A stretch of 64,000 nucleotides of DNA from Pochonia chlamydosporia 170 (GCF_001653235.2 NW_019154050.1:206355-270354), one strand, 5' to 3'; positions 36,301-46,044 are shown, numbered from the stretch's first letter. The notes: a model not told the origin generated them from the letters alone. Program-made: numbers and translations.

Positions 36301-36962
36301 GCACCGTGCAACCCGGTTCCTGCCGCAAACGAAAATCCTATAGACAAGAAACGGAGCTGCTGCCTCCAGCCAAGCGAATAGACAGCTTCTCAGTGTCTCA
36401 TATTAGCCAACTTACACAGAGTCGTAATTTCGAAAATTTAGCAATAGGTTTGAGGACCACCCCAACGAGCTGGGATGCTCTCGGTACCAAAAGTAGCACG
36501 CCGAATGCCACGAAGCCAGAACAGCGCGATGTGGTGTGCTACCTTGCCAACTATGAAGTTTTGCTCTGCCTTATTTGTAAGATTGCCATAATGCCAGGAA
36601 AAGGCATTGAAGCTCATCTTCGAAATAACCATCAAATTAAAGGCCAGAGGTTGCGAGAAATTCTTTTGCAATGCGCAGCATTGCCTGTTCAAAATCCAGG
36701 GACGATGGAACTGCCAATGACAGGGACCAGCGCGATACCACAACTCCCAGTATATCGCGGCTATGGTTGCAATTATTGCTCGTACTTAACGACCAATCGT
36801 ATGAGCGTTATTTCTCACCATTCCAAGAGACATGATGCTACCTCACGCGATGGCCACGGGTGGGCTAGCGTATTTCTACAGACCTTTATGAGAGGGAAGA
36901 GCACGCGTTATTGGGTTGTGAAAGACGCCGCATCGACCGACGAAATTTCACCTAGTTTCTAG
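33369..36962 (+). CDS. OrsD-type zinc-finger protein with recombinase-like C-terminus
   Basis: Single uninterrupted 1197-residue ORF starting at ATG 33369. It has two C2H2-like fingers (C36/C39/H51/H56 and C110/C113/H126/H131) followed by PWRKGVQCQRFF, the OrsD/DUF3505 layout. After an acidic Ser/Asp-rich linker (about 430-480) comes a large region related to segments of telomere-linked RecQ-type proteins. It has Arg760 in GQAPRAEDLINL, Arg886 in LYRQLSIG, His926 in QSGHRPLERG and Tyr935 in VTYG. This order, with nine residues from His to Tyr, resembles the catalytic set of tyrosine recombinases (inference). The ORF then continues into a second OrsD start (LCLICKIAIMPGKGIEAHLR, then CNYCSYLTTNRMSV), so the frame is a tandem fusion. 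No helicase motifs. Function unproven; probably a DNA-binding, possibly mobile-element protein. Confidence 0.65.
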   Translation: MSLQQSTLDEIISHEKHYVSLMEPFVHLDQFRVVVCVRCCFACVANEVEAHLRIRHKDVPLYERRRIIESIQGLPNIVRTQAELVTFQFPPPTSEPIPHLGPPSADALGCKSCSYIALSVQEVQAHCRNKHGWVNPRKAGRPASMQSSSDSDMPWRKGVQCQRFFRSRAASAWFEVNRNRQFPSQVQCRTAPILQSPSSSDVEETSRMSIAADLHFRAVLGREQRRIGTKVNPSSLDGENFVSSNPWMHRTQWLQTYQNSQRDTLRNLIQLPDHIIITGQIAHPEGDNGPIFNSCINEEKISYLLGAMDFLLDRCERTVHHTSRHVLCWLQSNNQKTCTRKTFSLVAKPASKQRYRRIWKYFISFILRVSQLPEEMRRGLLGNRLEEALHSQILSLLDRTTRHMIDRFINLGSEQQALNRCEMTAAASMCATGCSDSGTGARRGSGGETTSNETDDDETEDESSTSSNGDSQDSGSSNYALDMTRATNLRRHPVDNFYDEEVIQLLFGICIRAMTQQFVDGQPSSTLLVYFSGILGFTRDSKGFLSAKHYTPILSALIYIQRLLFLEYALPLQAYSFIGIPKRPHHTQHEQLDRIRQVYMVTGSQSPFDEMHDLRYCGRNIARTDLPSFLLRWSDDGNTLYYGDDFKVTMDVFRGLSNYFVTKAEDLCSRLMLGLSPDVDLNKVKDNLTNSQVGHSFVMNPDNGLETLYIDLLRRVCNSREFVDQGVWRWKAVSHYRAEVVSLEEAILGACHTACGQAPRAEDLINLECENGSYTKRGFYIWNGFMIYILRHHKAKRRTNREFVVARFLPGRLARAVYLYLVWIRRLDALLRYEEILCQKSGNDDLHQRLLFRTNGRVWKANRLTRILEQATTIVWDQRVNIRLYRQLSIGITERHVREVHIPFNRFDDRTCEADLNVAFAWQSGHRPLERGVTYGLDGAFPSVLQPSLLRAYQWVSTRWHEFLHLASKSEPASPLICTVQPGSCRKRKSYRQETELLPPAKRIDSFSVSHISQLTQSRNFENLAIGLRTTPTSWDALGTKSSTPNATKPEQRDVVCYLANYEVLLCLICKIAIMPGKGIEAHLRNNHQIKGQRLREILLQCAALPVQNPGTMELPMTGTSAIPQLPVYRGYGCNYCSYLTTNRMSVISHHSKRHDATSRDGHGWASVFLQTFMRGKSTRYWVVKDAASTDEISPSF

Positions 36963-36972
36963 GTGTAGAAAT

Positions 36973-37707
36973 TTGATTTCGGAAGATCCACACAGCTGGT
37001 ACTGTCCTAGGAGTGCGGGCCGACCCGCAAGTGGATCGAAGACAACGGCGGACTTGCCGTGGACAGAAGGCATTCGTTGCCAGCGATTCTTCCCTTCCAG
37101 GGCAGGGAGCCGATGGTTTGAAGTGGGTCGAGGTCTTAAAGCGATAGACTCGAAAAAACAGCCTGGTATTACGCGGTCGTCAATTATTGACCTTTCAGGC
37201 TTGCCAGACAAGCCATCGTCTCTAACACCTGAAGCTTACGCCCATGTGAAGGCTGTTATGGAACGAGAGGAGAGGTACCATCAAATAGCAAACCAACCAA
37301 GAAACAGCAGCAAAGGCCTCGGGGAGCAATCTTTCTCATCTACAACCCTGTGGCTGGAACGGACGCAGTGGCAGTCGACCTTTCGCGACAGCCGGTGGGA
37401 CGTTTTGCGTGCGCTTACGCGATTACCTAACCGCCGCTCTCTAGATGCAGACTTCGTCATCGGACAGGGAACTCGGGATGGAGATCCAGACATCTTTAGC
37501 CCTTCCATCGATGAGCAAAAAATAGCCTGCATTATTAGCGCTATGGACCCTGTGTTGGACCGGTGTGAACAGACCGTACGTCGCACAAGCCGCAGTTTAT
37601 TGTGCTGGTTGCGGAGTAATCAAATAAACTCCTGCCACAACAAGGAGTTTACGCTCGTGGCAGAGGAGAGCAGAGACCCAATCAACTACACGACTTACAC
37701 TGGTTGA
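36973..37707 (+). pseudogene. Partial tandem copy of the OrsD-type gene
   Basis: Encodes SAGRPASGSKT, LPWTEGIRCQRFFPSRAG and SRWFEVGRG, then ERTQWQSTFRDSRWDVLRAL, DGDPDIFSPSIDEQKIACI and DRCEQTVRRTSRSLLCWLR. These align with PWRKGVQCQRFF, RTQWLQTYQNSQRDTLRNLI and DRCERTVHHTSRHVLCWLQ of the preceding ORF. It is one frame away from the end of that ORF and stops after about 245 codons, at an inverted-repeat region. It lacks the recombinase-like half. No ATG is needed if it was once the continuation of the second OrsD unit. Confidence 0.65.
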
Positions 37708-37720
37708 TCAACCTAGTGTA

Positions 37721-37820
37721 TTACACTCAACTAAATCAACTAAATCAGGACAATCCTGACTAATCAATTAAACTAAATTTGGGCCTCTCGTGTACGTGGA
37801 TTTAGTTGATTTCAGTGTAA
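37721..37820. repeat. Inverted repeat, possible small DNA element
   Basis: TTACACTCAACTAAATCAAC at 37721 pairs imperfectly with AGTTGATTTCAGTGTAA ending at 37820. The arms are about 25 and 21 nt, with a 54-nt loop. It sits exactly where the OrsD copy is cut. No target duplication identified. Confidence 0.45.
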
Positions 37821-37825
37821 CTGTT

Positions 37826-38418
37826 GATGGTTAAAGGGCTGCACATTTGATCTCGAACTTAGCTTCAGGGTAGGTTCGGCTGCGGGCGAGACGACAAGTC
37901 AGCTTCCTCCCCCTATTCTACATCCGTAATTTGTATTCTAACCAAAGTGCCTTAAGGTAGAGCCTCCGCTACTGCGTCGTGCGTCTGTTGATCCTTGGTT
38001 GATTGACTTCGGCATCTTTTTACCCATCTTGGAACCGTATTGCCATGTTTTGAATGCCGTGTAGCGGAACGATGGCTGATGCCTAGTTTATTGAAATATC
38101 TTCCTGCTAGCTAGCACCTGCTTGATCATCACATAACACCTATTTCTGGCCATCTACAACAAGTATCATCGCTTCTTTTCTGTAAGGGGTCGCCGGTCGG
38201 CCCCAGTAAGTTCCGTTAGGGGACACGCGGCTCATTCAGCTAACAAAAAAGAGAGAGCAGACGTTCTCGAGGGGTGGACTCTCTACTATGGTGGTTAACT
38301 GGGCAGTCAATGCTCAGGGGCTGGTTGTGAGACCCTCATTTGGTGGCGTTATCAGCATTGCCATCAACCCAGGTGCACGGCAACGAGTTAGTCCGTGACA
38401 CTTTCACATTATGTCTTT
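37826..38418. other. Spacer, no gene seen
   Basis: No gene recognised. A 16-bp string, CATTTGGTGGCGTTAT, at 38337 recurs at 41929 in the same orientation. Confidence 0.3.
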
Positions 38419-39558
38419 ATGTTTACTATGACCATGAGCGCTTCGGAATTCCTAGAATCGTCCCCAATTTCTATCGATGATGTCCCAATTGACTTCGAAC
38501 TCCCAGTGCCTCCCACGCCTGCTTCTTCTGCCGAGAGCTCATTGACGCCGTTCTCCCCGCCGCCGACGACATTGCCCACTCCTGATAAGTACGATACGCG
38601 TCTTTGGGGACATTTTCCGGGTTGGGTATGGTCAGAAAGAAGCAAAGACAACTACTCATGGGCTTGGGAATATGGATACGACATACAACATGACGACGAG
38701 CGCAGATGGGTCTGCAAGCCGTGTATTCAGAAGAACGACCCCAGACCTAAGAATTTCGTTGCTATTGGCCTTCAGAATGCGCTGAATCACTTATACAAGG
38801 ATCACGGAATATCTGCACCAGATAACAAGACAAAGTCCGGCTTGCAAAAGAAAGCCGAGGAGAAGCCAGGGAGCAAGAGGCCAAGATCGATTGTGGATAT
38901 ATGGAAGCTCGACCCTTTAAGACCTCGAGAACAGGCGATTGCCAACTCTATGATACGCGGATTTAATCGAAATCACTTTCAACGTCTCCTGATCGAGTGG
39001 ATAGTCGACACGAATCAGCCCTTTAGTGTTGTTGAACATGAGAGACTCCGGGATATCTTCGAATACCTTAACCCTGCAGTCAAGATCACGAACGCCAACA
39101 TCTCTGATACCACAGTTCGCGCGCTCATCAACTCCGAATTTAAAAAGCACAAGGCGCGCGTCATTGAAGCCCTGCGAAAGAGCCCCGGCTTAATACACGT
39201 CAGCTTTGACGGATGGAGGGCGCGGAATCGACACTCGTTATACGGTATCGTGTGCTTCTTCAGGGACGAGAATAGCAAGCCCCACAAGGTCGCTCTGGGG
39301 GTCCCCGAAGTCCGCAGACATTCGGGGAACAACATTGCAACAGAAGTCCTTTATACCATCGAGGCTTTTGGCATCGAGGAGAATATTGGGTATTTTACCC
39401 TTGACAATGCCGAGAACAACGACACAGCACTTGAGGCTATTGGCAAAAAGCTCGGCTTCAATGGCGCTCGAAGGCGAGGCCGCTGCTTCGGCCATATAGT
39501 CAATCTGTCTGCGAAGGCACTACTGTTCGGGAAGGATACAGACGCGTTCGAAGAATAA
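38419..39558 (+). pseudogene. hAT transposase 3, C-terminally truncated
   Basis: Close relative of the transposase at 344-2830: YGYDIQHDDERRWVCKPCIQ, GLQNALNHLYKDHG, PREQAIANSMIRGFNR, HVSFDGWRARNRHSLYGIV, GYFTLDNAENNDTALE and RGRCFGHIVNLSAKALL. The frame is intact up to FGKDTDAFEE and then stops at 39558, inside the catalytic core. All downstream parts, including the DxDTRW region and the ECER dimerisation domain, are replaced by a helicase segment. The likely start is the ATG at 38419; two more in-frame ATGs follow at once. It cannot transpose. Confidence 0.82.
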
Positions 39559-39559
39559 C

Positions 39560-41371
39560 CGAGATAGGGCCACTACTAATCGTAGCGCAGCCATTGAGGA
39601 CGTGCTGAACGGATTTGGGGAGCAAGATATCCGCGTGACAGCTGCCCACCCCAAGGGCAGGAGTCTTGATAGCAGCCCCCAGGCGAAGGTCCGGTTGGGG
39701 CCGTCAACATCCTTCCTCCAGGCAGGAAGGAGGCTGGTAGAGCTGTTCACCTTGAATAGAAGGCAATCAGTCGCCTTTCTTCTGATATGCCGACGGCTTG
39801 ATTCGATACGAGGTCACGGGGCTGCCGCTGGTCAGCTCTGCGAGTTCATCGGCGGGGAGGGCGGTACCGGGAAATCACGAGTCATCGAGGCACTGGTCGA
39901 GCTATTTGCGAGTGCGGGCATCTCGAATCGTGTGCTCGTAACGGCGACGTCAGGGACAGCAGCAGCGCAGATCAACGGCATCACAATCCACTCAGCCTGT
40001 GGCTTTTTAAAGGACCGCGTATCGCGCGTTGGCGTATCCAGAGATATCGACGGGGCCAATTTATCGAATTCGGCAGAGCGATTTATCAACGGCCAGTCCC
40101 GAATGGACTGGCAAGAGAAGTATCTACTCATCATTGACGAGGTCAGCATGCTAGGAGCGCGGACGCTGTATGCGGTGAATGAGCGGCTCTGCAGGCTCCG
40201 CGGCTGCCAGCGGGATTTTGGCGGGATTCCCATCGTTCTGTTCTGCGGGGATTTCCGCCAGTTCCGGCCTGTGCAGGAGAGATCGATCCTCCTTCCAAGC
40301 ACGGCCGTGACATGGGATGAGGACACTTCGTTCGGCCCAGAACAAAGACACCAGCATGATAGGGCCCACGCGTTGTGGAGGAGGTTCACGACGGTCGTTA
40401 TGCTGGACGAACAAGTGCGCGCTGCTGGGGACCCAGAGCTGCAACAATTGCTGAAACGGATCCGACGGGGTGTGCAGAACCGCACAGATTTAGACCTCCT
40501 TAACTCTAGGTGCTACCGGGAGGATAGGCCGATTCCGTGGGAAACGGGCATTACCGTCGTGACACCGCTGAACAGGAATCGGTGGAACTTGAACATGGAG
40601 GCCACTCTGTCGTTCCAGAGACAACATCGTGAGACGATGCGAATTTTCATATCCGAACACAGGTGGAAAGACGGCCAGGCGAGCGAGGAAGAAGCCATCT
40701 TGATGCTCAACCACGGAGACAACAGCGCGATACCGGTGCCGGCGATCTTCATGTTCGTGCCCGGGATGCCCATCGTCGTCAACCACAACACGCACCAGGG
40801 CCTGAAGCTGGTTAATGGAGCCAGCTACACCGCCTTGGACGTCATCCTCGACAAGGCGTACCCGGGCCACCGGATCTCGGCCGATACGATGCTCCACTTC
40901 GGGCCGCCGGCGGGGATTCTGCTAGCGGCGAAGACAACCCAAGAGTTCCACTTTGTCGGGATGCCGCCGGGCACAATCCTTCTGACGCCGATGAGCGTCA
41001 GCATACGAGCCCAGAGAAATCGGCCATGGCAAGTGAGAGACGTGGCCCGAAAGGGCTTGCCGTGTGCAGCGGCCTTTGCGTGCACAGACTACAAGGTACA
41101 GGCAAAAACGCTAGAGCGAGTGGCACTAGAGCTGCGCGGGACGAGGACGACGAATGTGAACGGTCAGATGGTTGCGTCACAGTGCGATCCATACAGCCTA
41201 TACGTGCAGCTATCGCGTTGCCCGTCATTAGATGGTATCATGCTTGTGTCAAAGGTGCGGGAGAGAGACCTGGTTGGCAACACGGTGCCCGAGGACATGA
41301 CTGCCGCGGAGGAGAGGCTGGAAGCGCTGAGCAAGAAGACCATGCAGGAGGCTCACGACCTGATCGGATGA
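39560..41371 (+). pseudogene. Pif1-like helicase part of a Helitron, N-terminally truncated
   Basis: ATP-dependent 5'-3' DNA helicase of the Pif1/RRM3 family, in the form found at the C-terminus of fungal Helitron Rep-helicases. The frame is open from about 39560. It shows FIGGEGGTGKSR (Walker A), TATSGTAAAQINGITIHSA, LLIIDEVSMLGA (Walker B), LFCGDFRQFRPVQ (motif III), HALWRRFTTVVMLDEQVRA, VVNGASYTALDVILD, and LYVQLSRCPSLDGIML (motif VI). About 590 residues, with no stop inside. The Rep nuclease with its HUH motif is missing; a truncated hAT transposase is joined at about 39555 instead. No Helitron 3' hairpin with CTRR end was identified after 41371, so the element limits are unknown. Confidence 0.78.
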
Positions 41372-42003
41372 GGAGGAGCGTAGAACAAAAACCTTAGCAG
41401 ACTGCACCGTGAAGCGGCGAAAAGACGCGAGTGGCGCGAAAGCAACAGACCGCGCAATGAGGGTCGTGTGTAGGTGAAGGCGGAGAGCGGAGGGTCCGGT
41501 GACGGTCAGTGATCAAACGAGATAAACGCCCGTAAACGAGATAAAAACCCATAAAAAAACCCCCCCCCAGAAGGGAGGGAACCAGTGAGACGTGACAGTG
41601 ACTGACCAACAGTGACTGACCAAACAAATGATGACAAGGGACGCTTAATCAACGACCAATGAGAAGGCAGGTTATGGTCCTGGGGCGGGGCATAAGACCT
41701 TTCGTCTCTTCGTTCCTCAAGGCATTGCCCCGTGATTGGCTGCTTGGCCCATGCAACATGTTCTATTCTGCTAGAGTTGGATTTGTCTGTACTCGTAGGC
41801 TTATTTTCGCCAAAAAGGCTCTTGGAAACAACAAATTGATCGCATTGAAGAAAAGTAGAACTGAAAGCTTTCAAAGAGCTGGCTAGCTAGGTACATGCTC
41901 AACACTCGGGGGTTTCTGGCGCCGCCTCCATTTGGTGGCGTTATTCGCGTCGCGTCAGGCGAGTGCAGACCAGCGGTCCTACCCGATACAATTGTTGATT
42001 GTA
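41372..42003. other. Spacer after helicase; C-run
   Basis: No gene. It contains repeated AAACGAGATAAA, a 9-base C-run near 41563 and repeated CAGTGACTGACCAA. Confidence 0.35.
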
Positions 42004-42449
42004 TGTTACGAACCAACGAGAGCAAGAGCGGGCAAGGCAGAATGATTGGTCTTGGAACGAGACCTGAGGCCTGGCTGCATGAGATGGCCGCCATGGGTAA
42101 AGGAGGTCACGTGACAAGACACGGGAACTGCAAGGTGCTCAGTTGGATCACCAGTGCTCAGGATGATCAGACTGAGCACGACTGAGCAAGGAAAGCAGAA
42201 CTGATCAATGAAGAGATGGAAACAATATATATAGGACAGTCATTATCGAGATATCTAGCTAGTCCAGATCTTCAGTGATCAATCTAAGCATTCAATTCAC
42301 AATTGATTGGGATAAACTCCTGACGATCCAAGCTTGCTGTTCAATAGCCTGTGAAGGTCTTATTCACTTACAACCTAAGTTACCTACCCTAAGCAACAGA
42401 ACAACTGTTGATTGCCTTATTTGACCTTGTCAATAAGCCGATCGTTACA
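42004..42449 (+). mobile_element. Solo LTR, family D (TSD TTGTA)
   Basis: A 446-bp segment starting TGTTACGAACC and ending GATCGTTACA, with TG...CA termini and flanked by TTGTA at 41999-42003 and 42450-42454. A TATATATAGGAC near 42225 would be the LTR promoter. No internal retrotransposon sequence is attached. Confidence 0.72.
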
Positions 42450-42514
42450 TTGTACGTCTATTACGTGTTTTCGTCGATGTAAATGTCAGCGAAAGTGAAT
42501 TTTATCCTACGTTT

Positions 42515-42645
42515 CACCAATCAATATAAACAATATATTGCCAATATGAATCGCCTTGTATTGTATTGTCACAATATCAGAAAATTCATATCATATGGTA
42601 TGTATTGCGGTATATTGTTTTATTGTCATATTATTTACCACACTG
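42515..42645. mobile_element. hAT terminus remnant, family B
   Basis: AT-rich sequence with AATATAAACAATATATTGCC at the left, like 15775 onward, and ending TATTATTTACCACACTG, the inverse of CAGTGTGGTAAATAATA also found at 60031-60055. Only internal and right-end sequence is present, without a left CAGTG end or target duplication. Confidence 0.45.
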
Positions 42646-42680
42646 TGCACTTCCGGGTAAGCACACACGAAAATTATAAG

Positions 42681-43042
42681 ACCAACTGGAAAGGAGAGAA
42701 TCGGATATTCTAGTGCAACTACGTACCGGCATGGCGAGCCTTAATTGCTTTCTCCATAGATTTGGGGCGGTGGAATTCGGCTTATGTGAATGTGGCCAAG
42801 CACATGAAACAATGGAACACTTCCTATTTCGATGCAGAAAGTGGACAGTGCAACGGGAGATCTTACTCAAATGCTCACGCGAAAAGATGGGGAATCTCTC
42901 ATATTTCTTGGGAGGGAAAGCACCGTCTGACAATGACAAGTGGAACCCGGACATGGAAGCCGTGAAAGCAGTGATCAAATTTGCGATGGCAACGGGGAGA
43001 CTCGTACGGGACCAGCGCCCATTGCACGGGGAACCTACATGA
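42681..43042 (+). pseudogene. 3' end of a Tad-type LINE ORF2
   Basis: A 120-codon stretch: DILVQLRTGMASLNCFLHRF, CECGQAHETMEHFLFRCRKW and FLGGKAPSDNDKWNPDMEAV, then FAMATGRL. This matches the conserved C-terminal zinc-binding tail (CxC...H...C) that follows reverse transcriptase and RNase H in fungal Tad-type elements. 5' truncation is the norm for LINE copies. It is not contiguous with the LINE at 30722-33026 and need not be from the same copy. Confidence 0.75.
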
Positions 43043-43212
43043 AACCATACTAACAATAAAAAGCCTCAATATTGGCAGACCGTGCTTCAGCCGCTGAGGA
43101 TAGGACGCTGAACACTTGGGGAATTGGCCTTCAACCAGGCCTGTCAAGGAACACAAAGCGACGAGGCGGAACCAACCAGTGTAAGAGAAAGTGTGGGGCC
43201 TGAGGTGCTATG

Positions 43213-43415
43213 TGTAACGGTCCAAGCGAGTATATTGACAACTGCCTAGGCCACTACGACGAGTATCTAAAAGCTAAGGGAGAAGGAGAAGGAGAAACAG
43301 AACAAGAAAAACGAGAGCTCGAGAGCTTAAGAAATGAATAGTGACAATCTCACTTGCGGTTGGTCCAGGCCCGGCAGGCCGGGATGGAAGGCGAGGGCGC
43401 AAGCCGAGCCACCCT
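43213..43415 (-). mobile_element. Possible LTR relic, inverted
   Basis: On plus it begins TGTAACGGTCC and includes GTATCTAAAAGCTAAGG, a purine tract, GAGAGCTCGAGAGC and GGCCCGGCAGGCCGGG. The block order resembles the inverted family C LTR, but similarity is weak. It runs up to the end of the next gene. Confidence 0.3.
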
Positions 43416-44990
43416 CTAGCTCAGCCCGAGGGAGGCCACTTCTGGTGAAGTCCAGCCCCAGCACTTGTCGCTTATGGTGGCGTGCGGGTTCCAAATGTCC
43501 CACTTGTGCTGTGGATTAATGGGACTTGTGCCCGCGTACCCATACACATCTAGACTGACATCCAGTTTCTCGTGTAGGCCGATTTGGTAGTTCGGATTGT
43601 CGCAGGCGTTCGCGCCGATCTTGACGTCAAGGTCGCCTTTTAGCTCAGGGGCCTGAACCGCCACGCCTACCTCGTAGCCCCACCCGAGCACGGACGCTAT
43701 CGCGTGGATGGCAAGGTATCCGTACACATCGGCTGTGGCGTCGACGGAGCCCTTCACGGTGGGGCTAATCATTTCAGTCTTTATGTCCCAGCTGCACGGC
43801 AGTGTTAGCCCTAGTATGCATATTGATGCTGTTTAAGGAGAGACGCGACTGTTGACTTACCCATTCGATTTATGGTCGCACCCCCATAAGCAGATCTTAT
43901 TGTAAGCCTGGCCGGAATTCCGGGCCAAAGCGCCCCATTTGACTTTTCCAGCGGCCGTGAGGCTGACGTCGTAGCCGACGCCGATCGCGGGGCCGACTCC
44001 AAATTGCGCGATATGGGGAATCTCAACGCCGAAAAGAGTCCTTAACAATTCGAGGTGGTCGCCATGCTTGAAGCCCGCCTCGCCGCTTAACGTGACGTCC
44101 ATTTGCAGTCCGACATCGTCGACAAAGAACTCCAAAAAGGCCGTGTACGGCTTCCCCCACCACCTCCAATCGACCTCAATGGCCGCGCCCAGGTGGCCGG
44201 TGCTAGTGACGTGGCAGTCAAGGCTCGTTGTTGCGTCATGGAACAGGTTCATTGATTTGTCTAAGTTGAGAGATACGCCAGTTCCTACTCTCTGTCGGGA
44301 TTCTAGAGCGGCTATGCGGCGCTGCAGGTTCGACACCTGTTTATTCTCGATGCGGATTTTGCCTGTGTGGACAGCGGAATTGGACATCATCTGCCTTCAT
44401 GATAGCCTTGAAGTTTACAGCGTCATAGCGGATACTAGTGACGTTGTAGGCCTTGCGCTGATTCTCGGGCCCGCACTTGGGATGGTTCATGACCAGGACA
44501 AAGTGGTGCTCTTTTTTCTCATCAACCCAGCCCCACTTCTGTTGAGCAGCTTCAAAGGCCTCCCTGGCCTTGAAGTCAAGGAAGACTTCTGGCGGAGTGC
44601 AGTCGACTGCCTCTAACTCGTCGCCGAAGATGTCCATGTTGATAACCTTCTCGTGCGCACCGTCGTACTTACCGCTAAGCATGGCGGAAAAACCGTCTGT
44701 TGATGTCAGCAATACTGTAGTAATCTGTGGCTTCTATTGACTATGTTCTGCGCACCTTTCTTCCACCAAAGAGTGATATCATCCTTCAACTCAAACTTGT
44801 CCTCTCTTCTCTTAGCGAGGGCGGGAGTCTTATAGGGTTCTAAGGTAACACTTGGCATTCCGTCGAACCGCTTCGGGTCTATGTTTACGGGCTCAATCTT
44901 CTCGTCAGCTCGAGGCATGATATGCAAAGACGGAGCAGCAACAGCTCCTCCAGCGAGGACGACCGCCATAAGTGATTCTGTGAACCGCAT
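43416..44990 (-). CDS. Secreted protein of unknown function, probable frameshift
   Basis: Signal peptide MRFTESLMAVVLAGGAVAAP, then a Pro/Lys-rich leader. Exons 44990-44756, 44696-43861 and 43791-43416, with introns of 59 nt (GTGCGC, GCTGAC, CAG) and 69 nt (GTAAGT...CAG) that keep phase. Domains seem to be an N-terminal part with FSAMLSGKYDGAHEKV and KCGPENQRKAYNVTSIRYD, a short coiled coil (NLQRRIAALES) and a C-terminal beta-rich part with WWGKPYTAFLEFFVDD, GPAIGVGYDVSL and YEVGVAVQAPELKG. The layout resembles large secreted fungal proteins labelled DUF7029/DUF7223 in databases (from memory, low certainty). Inside exon 2, near 44370, the frame changes by one base between KADDVQF and HTGKIRIEN, with no usable intron, suggesting a frameshift or sequence error. 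A TATA box lies 155 bp upstream. Confidence 0.65.
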
Positions 44991-45145
44991 CTTCGGACGA
45001 TAGGTCTTCTGGCCACCGGGATAAGCTGATTGTAGGACGTGATTGTTTCAAGAGAACTACGGGATGATTGTGTGGGTTTGCAAGAACCTCCGCACTGGCT
45101 TTCCTGATGATGAGGAAAGATAACTTCCACGAGGGAAAGGTACCT

Positions 45146-45154
45146 CTTTATATA
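45146..45154 (-). promoter_or_regulatory. TATA box of the secreted-protein gene
   Basis: TATATAAAG on the minus strand about 155 bp before ATG 44990. The same 9-mer stands about 157 bp before the PLA2 gene start. Confidence 0.45.
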
Positions 45155-45395
45155 TCTACTCTAGGACTGCAAAGTCATGAAAATTAATGACAACCCCATC
45201 CAGCTTCGCTGGCTCCATTCTCATACGAGCGCTGAGCCATCAGTGCTGGTCTACATACCGGGCCGCATATCACGAGCATCTCTTGAAGCTTTGTCAACGT
45301 CCTCGGCCAAGGGGCCTTTAGTTGCTCATCCTCGAAAGCCATTACTCGTTTGGGTACCTGAAGCTACGGCGCTAGCCTTGTTACACTCCGACTGA

Positions 45396-45800
45396 TTACC
45401 GATGGCTGCAGTCTTGGTATCTTGCTGGGCACCTCGTCCGTATAAAACTAGGGAAAATGGGGACATACGTCCGAAGTGCAGGGGAGTGCATATTTTCATT
45501 TGGCTGCAGTATCCTTGATACCGTGCGCTTGAATGGTTTAGTCCTCATATTGCTTGTACGGCTTGCGTGAGTGAGCACCTTTAGGATGTTGGTTCCTTGA
45601 CGTTCCCGGAGCTCAACTTCTAGCCAAAAGGTACAGTAAAAACCTGCCACAGAGCAGGGGAGACAGACATCCCGCAGGACAGATTAAATTGAACGACCGT
45701 GCGGGCCATGTTGGCTAACCGAGCCAGGGCAACCTGTTTACGCAATGATGTGATGGGCATGCTGCATTGTCCACAACACGCAAAGTTCATCGTAAAGAGA
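45396..45800 (-). repeat. Diverged repeat X, copy 1 (inverted)
   Basis: Reverse-complement similarity to 48885-49515: shared blocks include GCGTAAACAGGTTGCC, GGCTCGGTTAGCCAACAT, GCACGGTCGTTCAATT, CCTAAAGGTGCTC and TCGGACGTATGTCC. Translation of the last third gives ASRTSNMRTKPFKRTVSRIL in one copy and ASRASNQRTKSFNRMASRIL in the other, conservative differences suggesting a former coding sequence. Not recognised. Confidence 0.6.
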
Positions 45801-45844
45801 AACCGCAATAGCTGTACTTAATTGCCATTTATTTCTATTAATGC

Positions 45845-46044
45845 TGTCACGGGCCACGCCCGGTATCTGTAACCCGGCTCTGGCTGGGCTGTATTTAATT
45901 CATCTCGCTTAGTTCCAACGACTACTACTTGACCACGAGCTCGAGGCTCGCCTCGAGCTCTCGATCTTTCCTTTTCCCTTAGTTCTAGATAGACAATATG
46001 AAGGCACCCGCTTGTTGAACTAAACTCGGGCCAGACCCGTTACA
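45845..46044 (+). mobile_element. Solo LTR, family C, copy 2 (TSD AATGC)
   Basis: A 200-bp repeat from TGTCACGGGCCACG to GACCCGTTACA, flanked by AATGC at 45840-45844 and 46045-46049. It shares sequence blocks with 16568-16802. TG...CA ends. No internal region. Confidence 0.78.

Noticed and set aside
36948..37586. Minus ORFs opposite the OrsD copy
   Set aside because: Antisense of a coding sequence with clear homology on plus.
41026..41397. Plus ORF in another frame over the helicase C-terminus
   Set aside because: Shadow frame; the helicase motif VI frame explains the sequence.
38337..41944. Identical 16-bp string CATTTGGTGGCGTTAT at 38337 and 41929, flanking the hAT-Helitron block like a duplication
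   Set aside because: In a 64-kb window a 16-bp chance match is not rare, and no element termini lie beside it.
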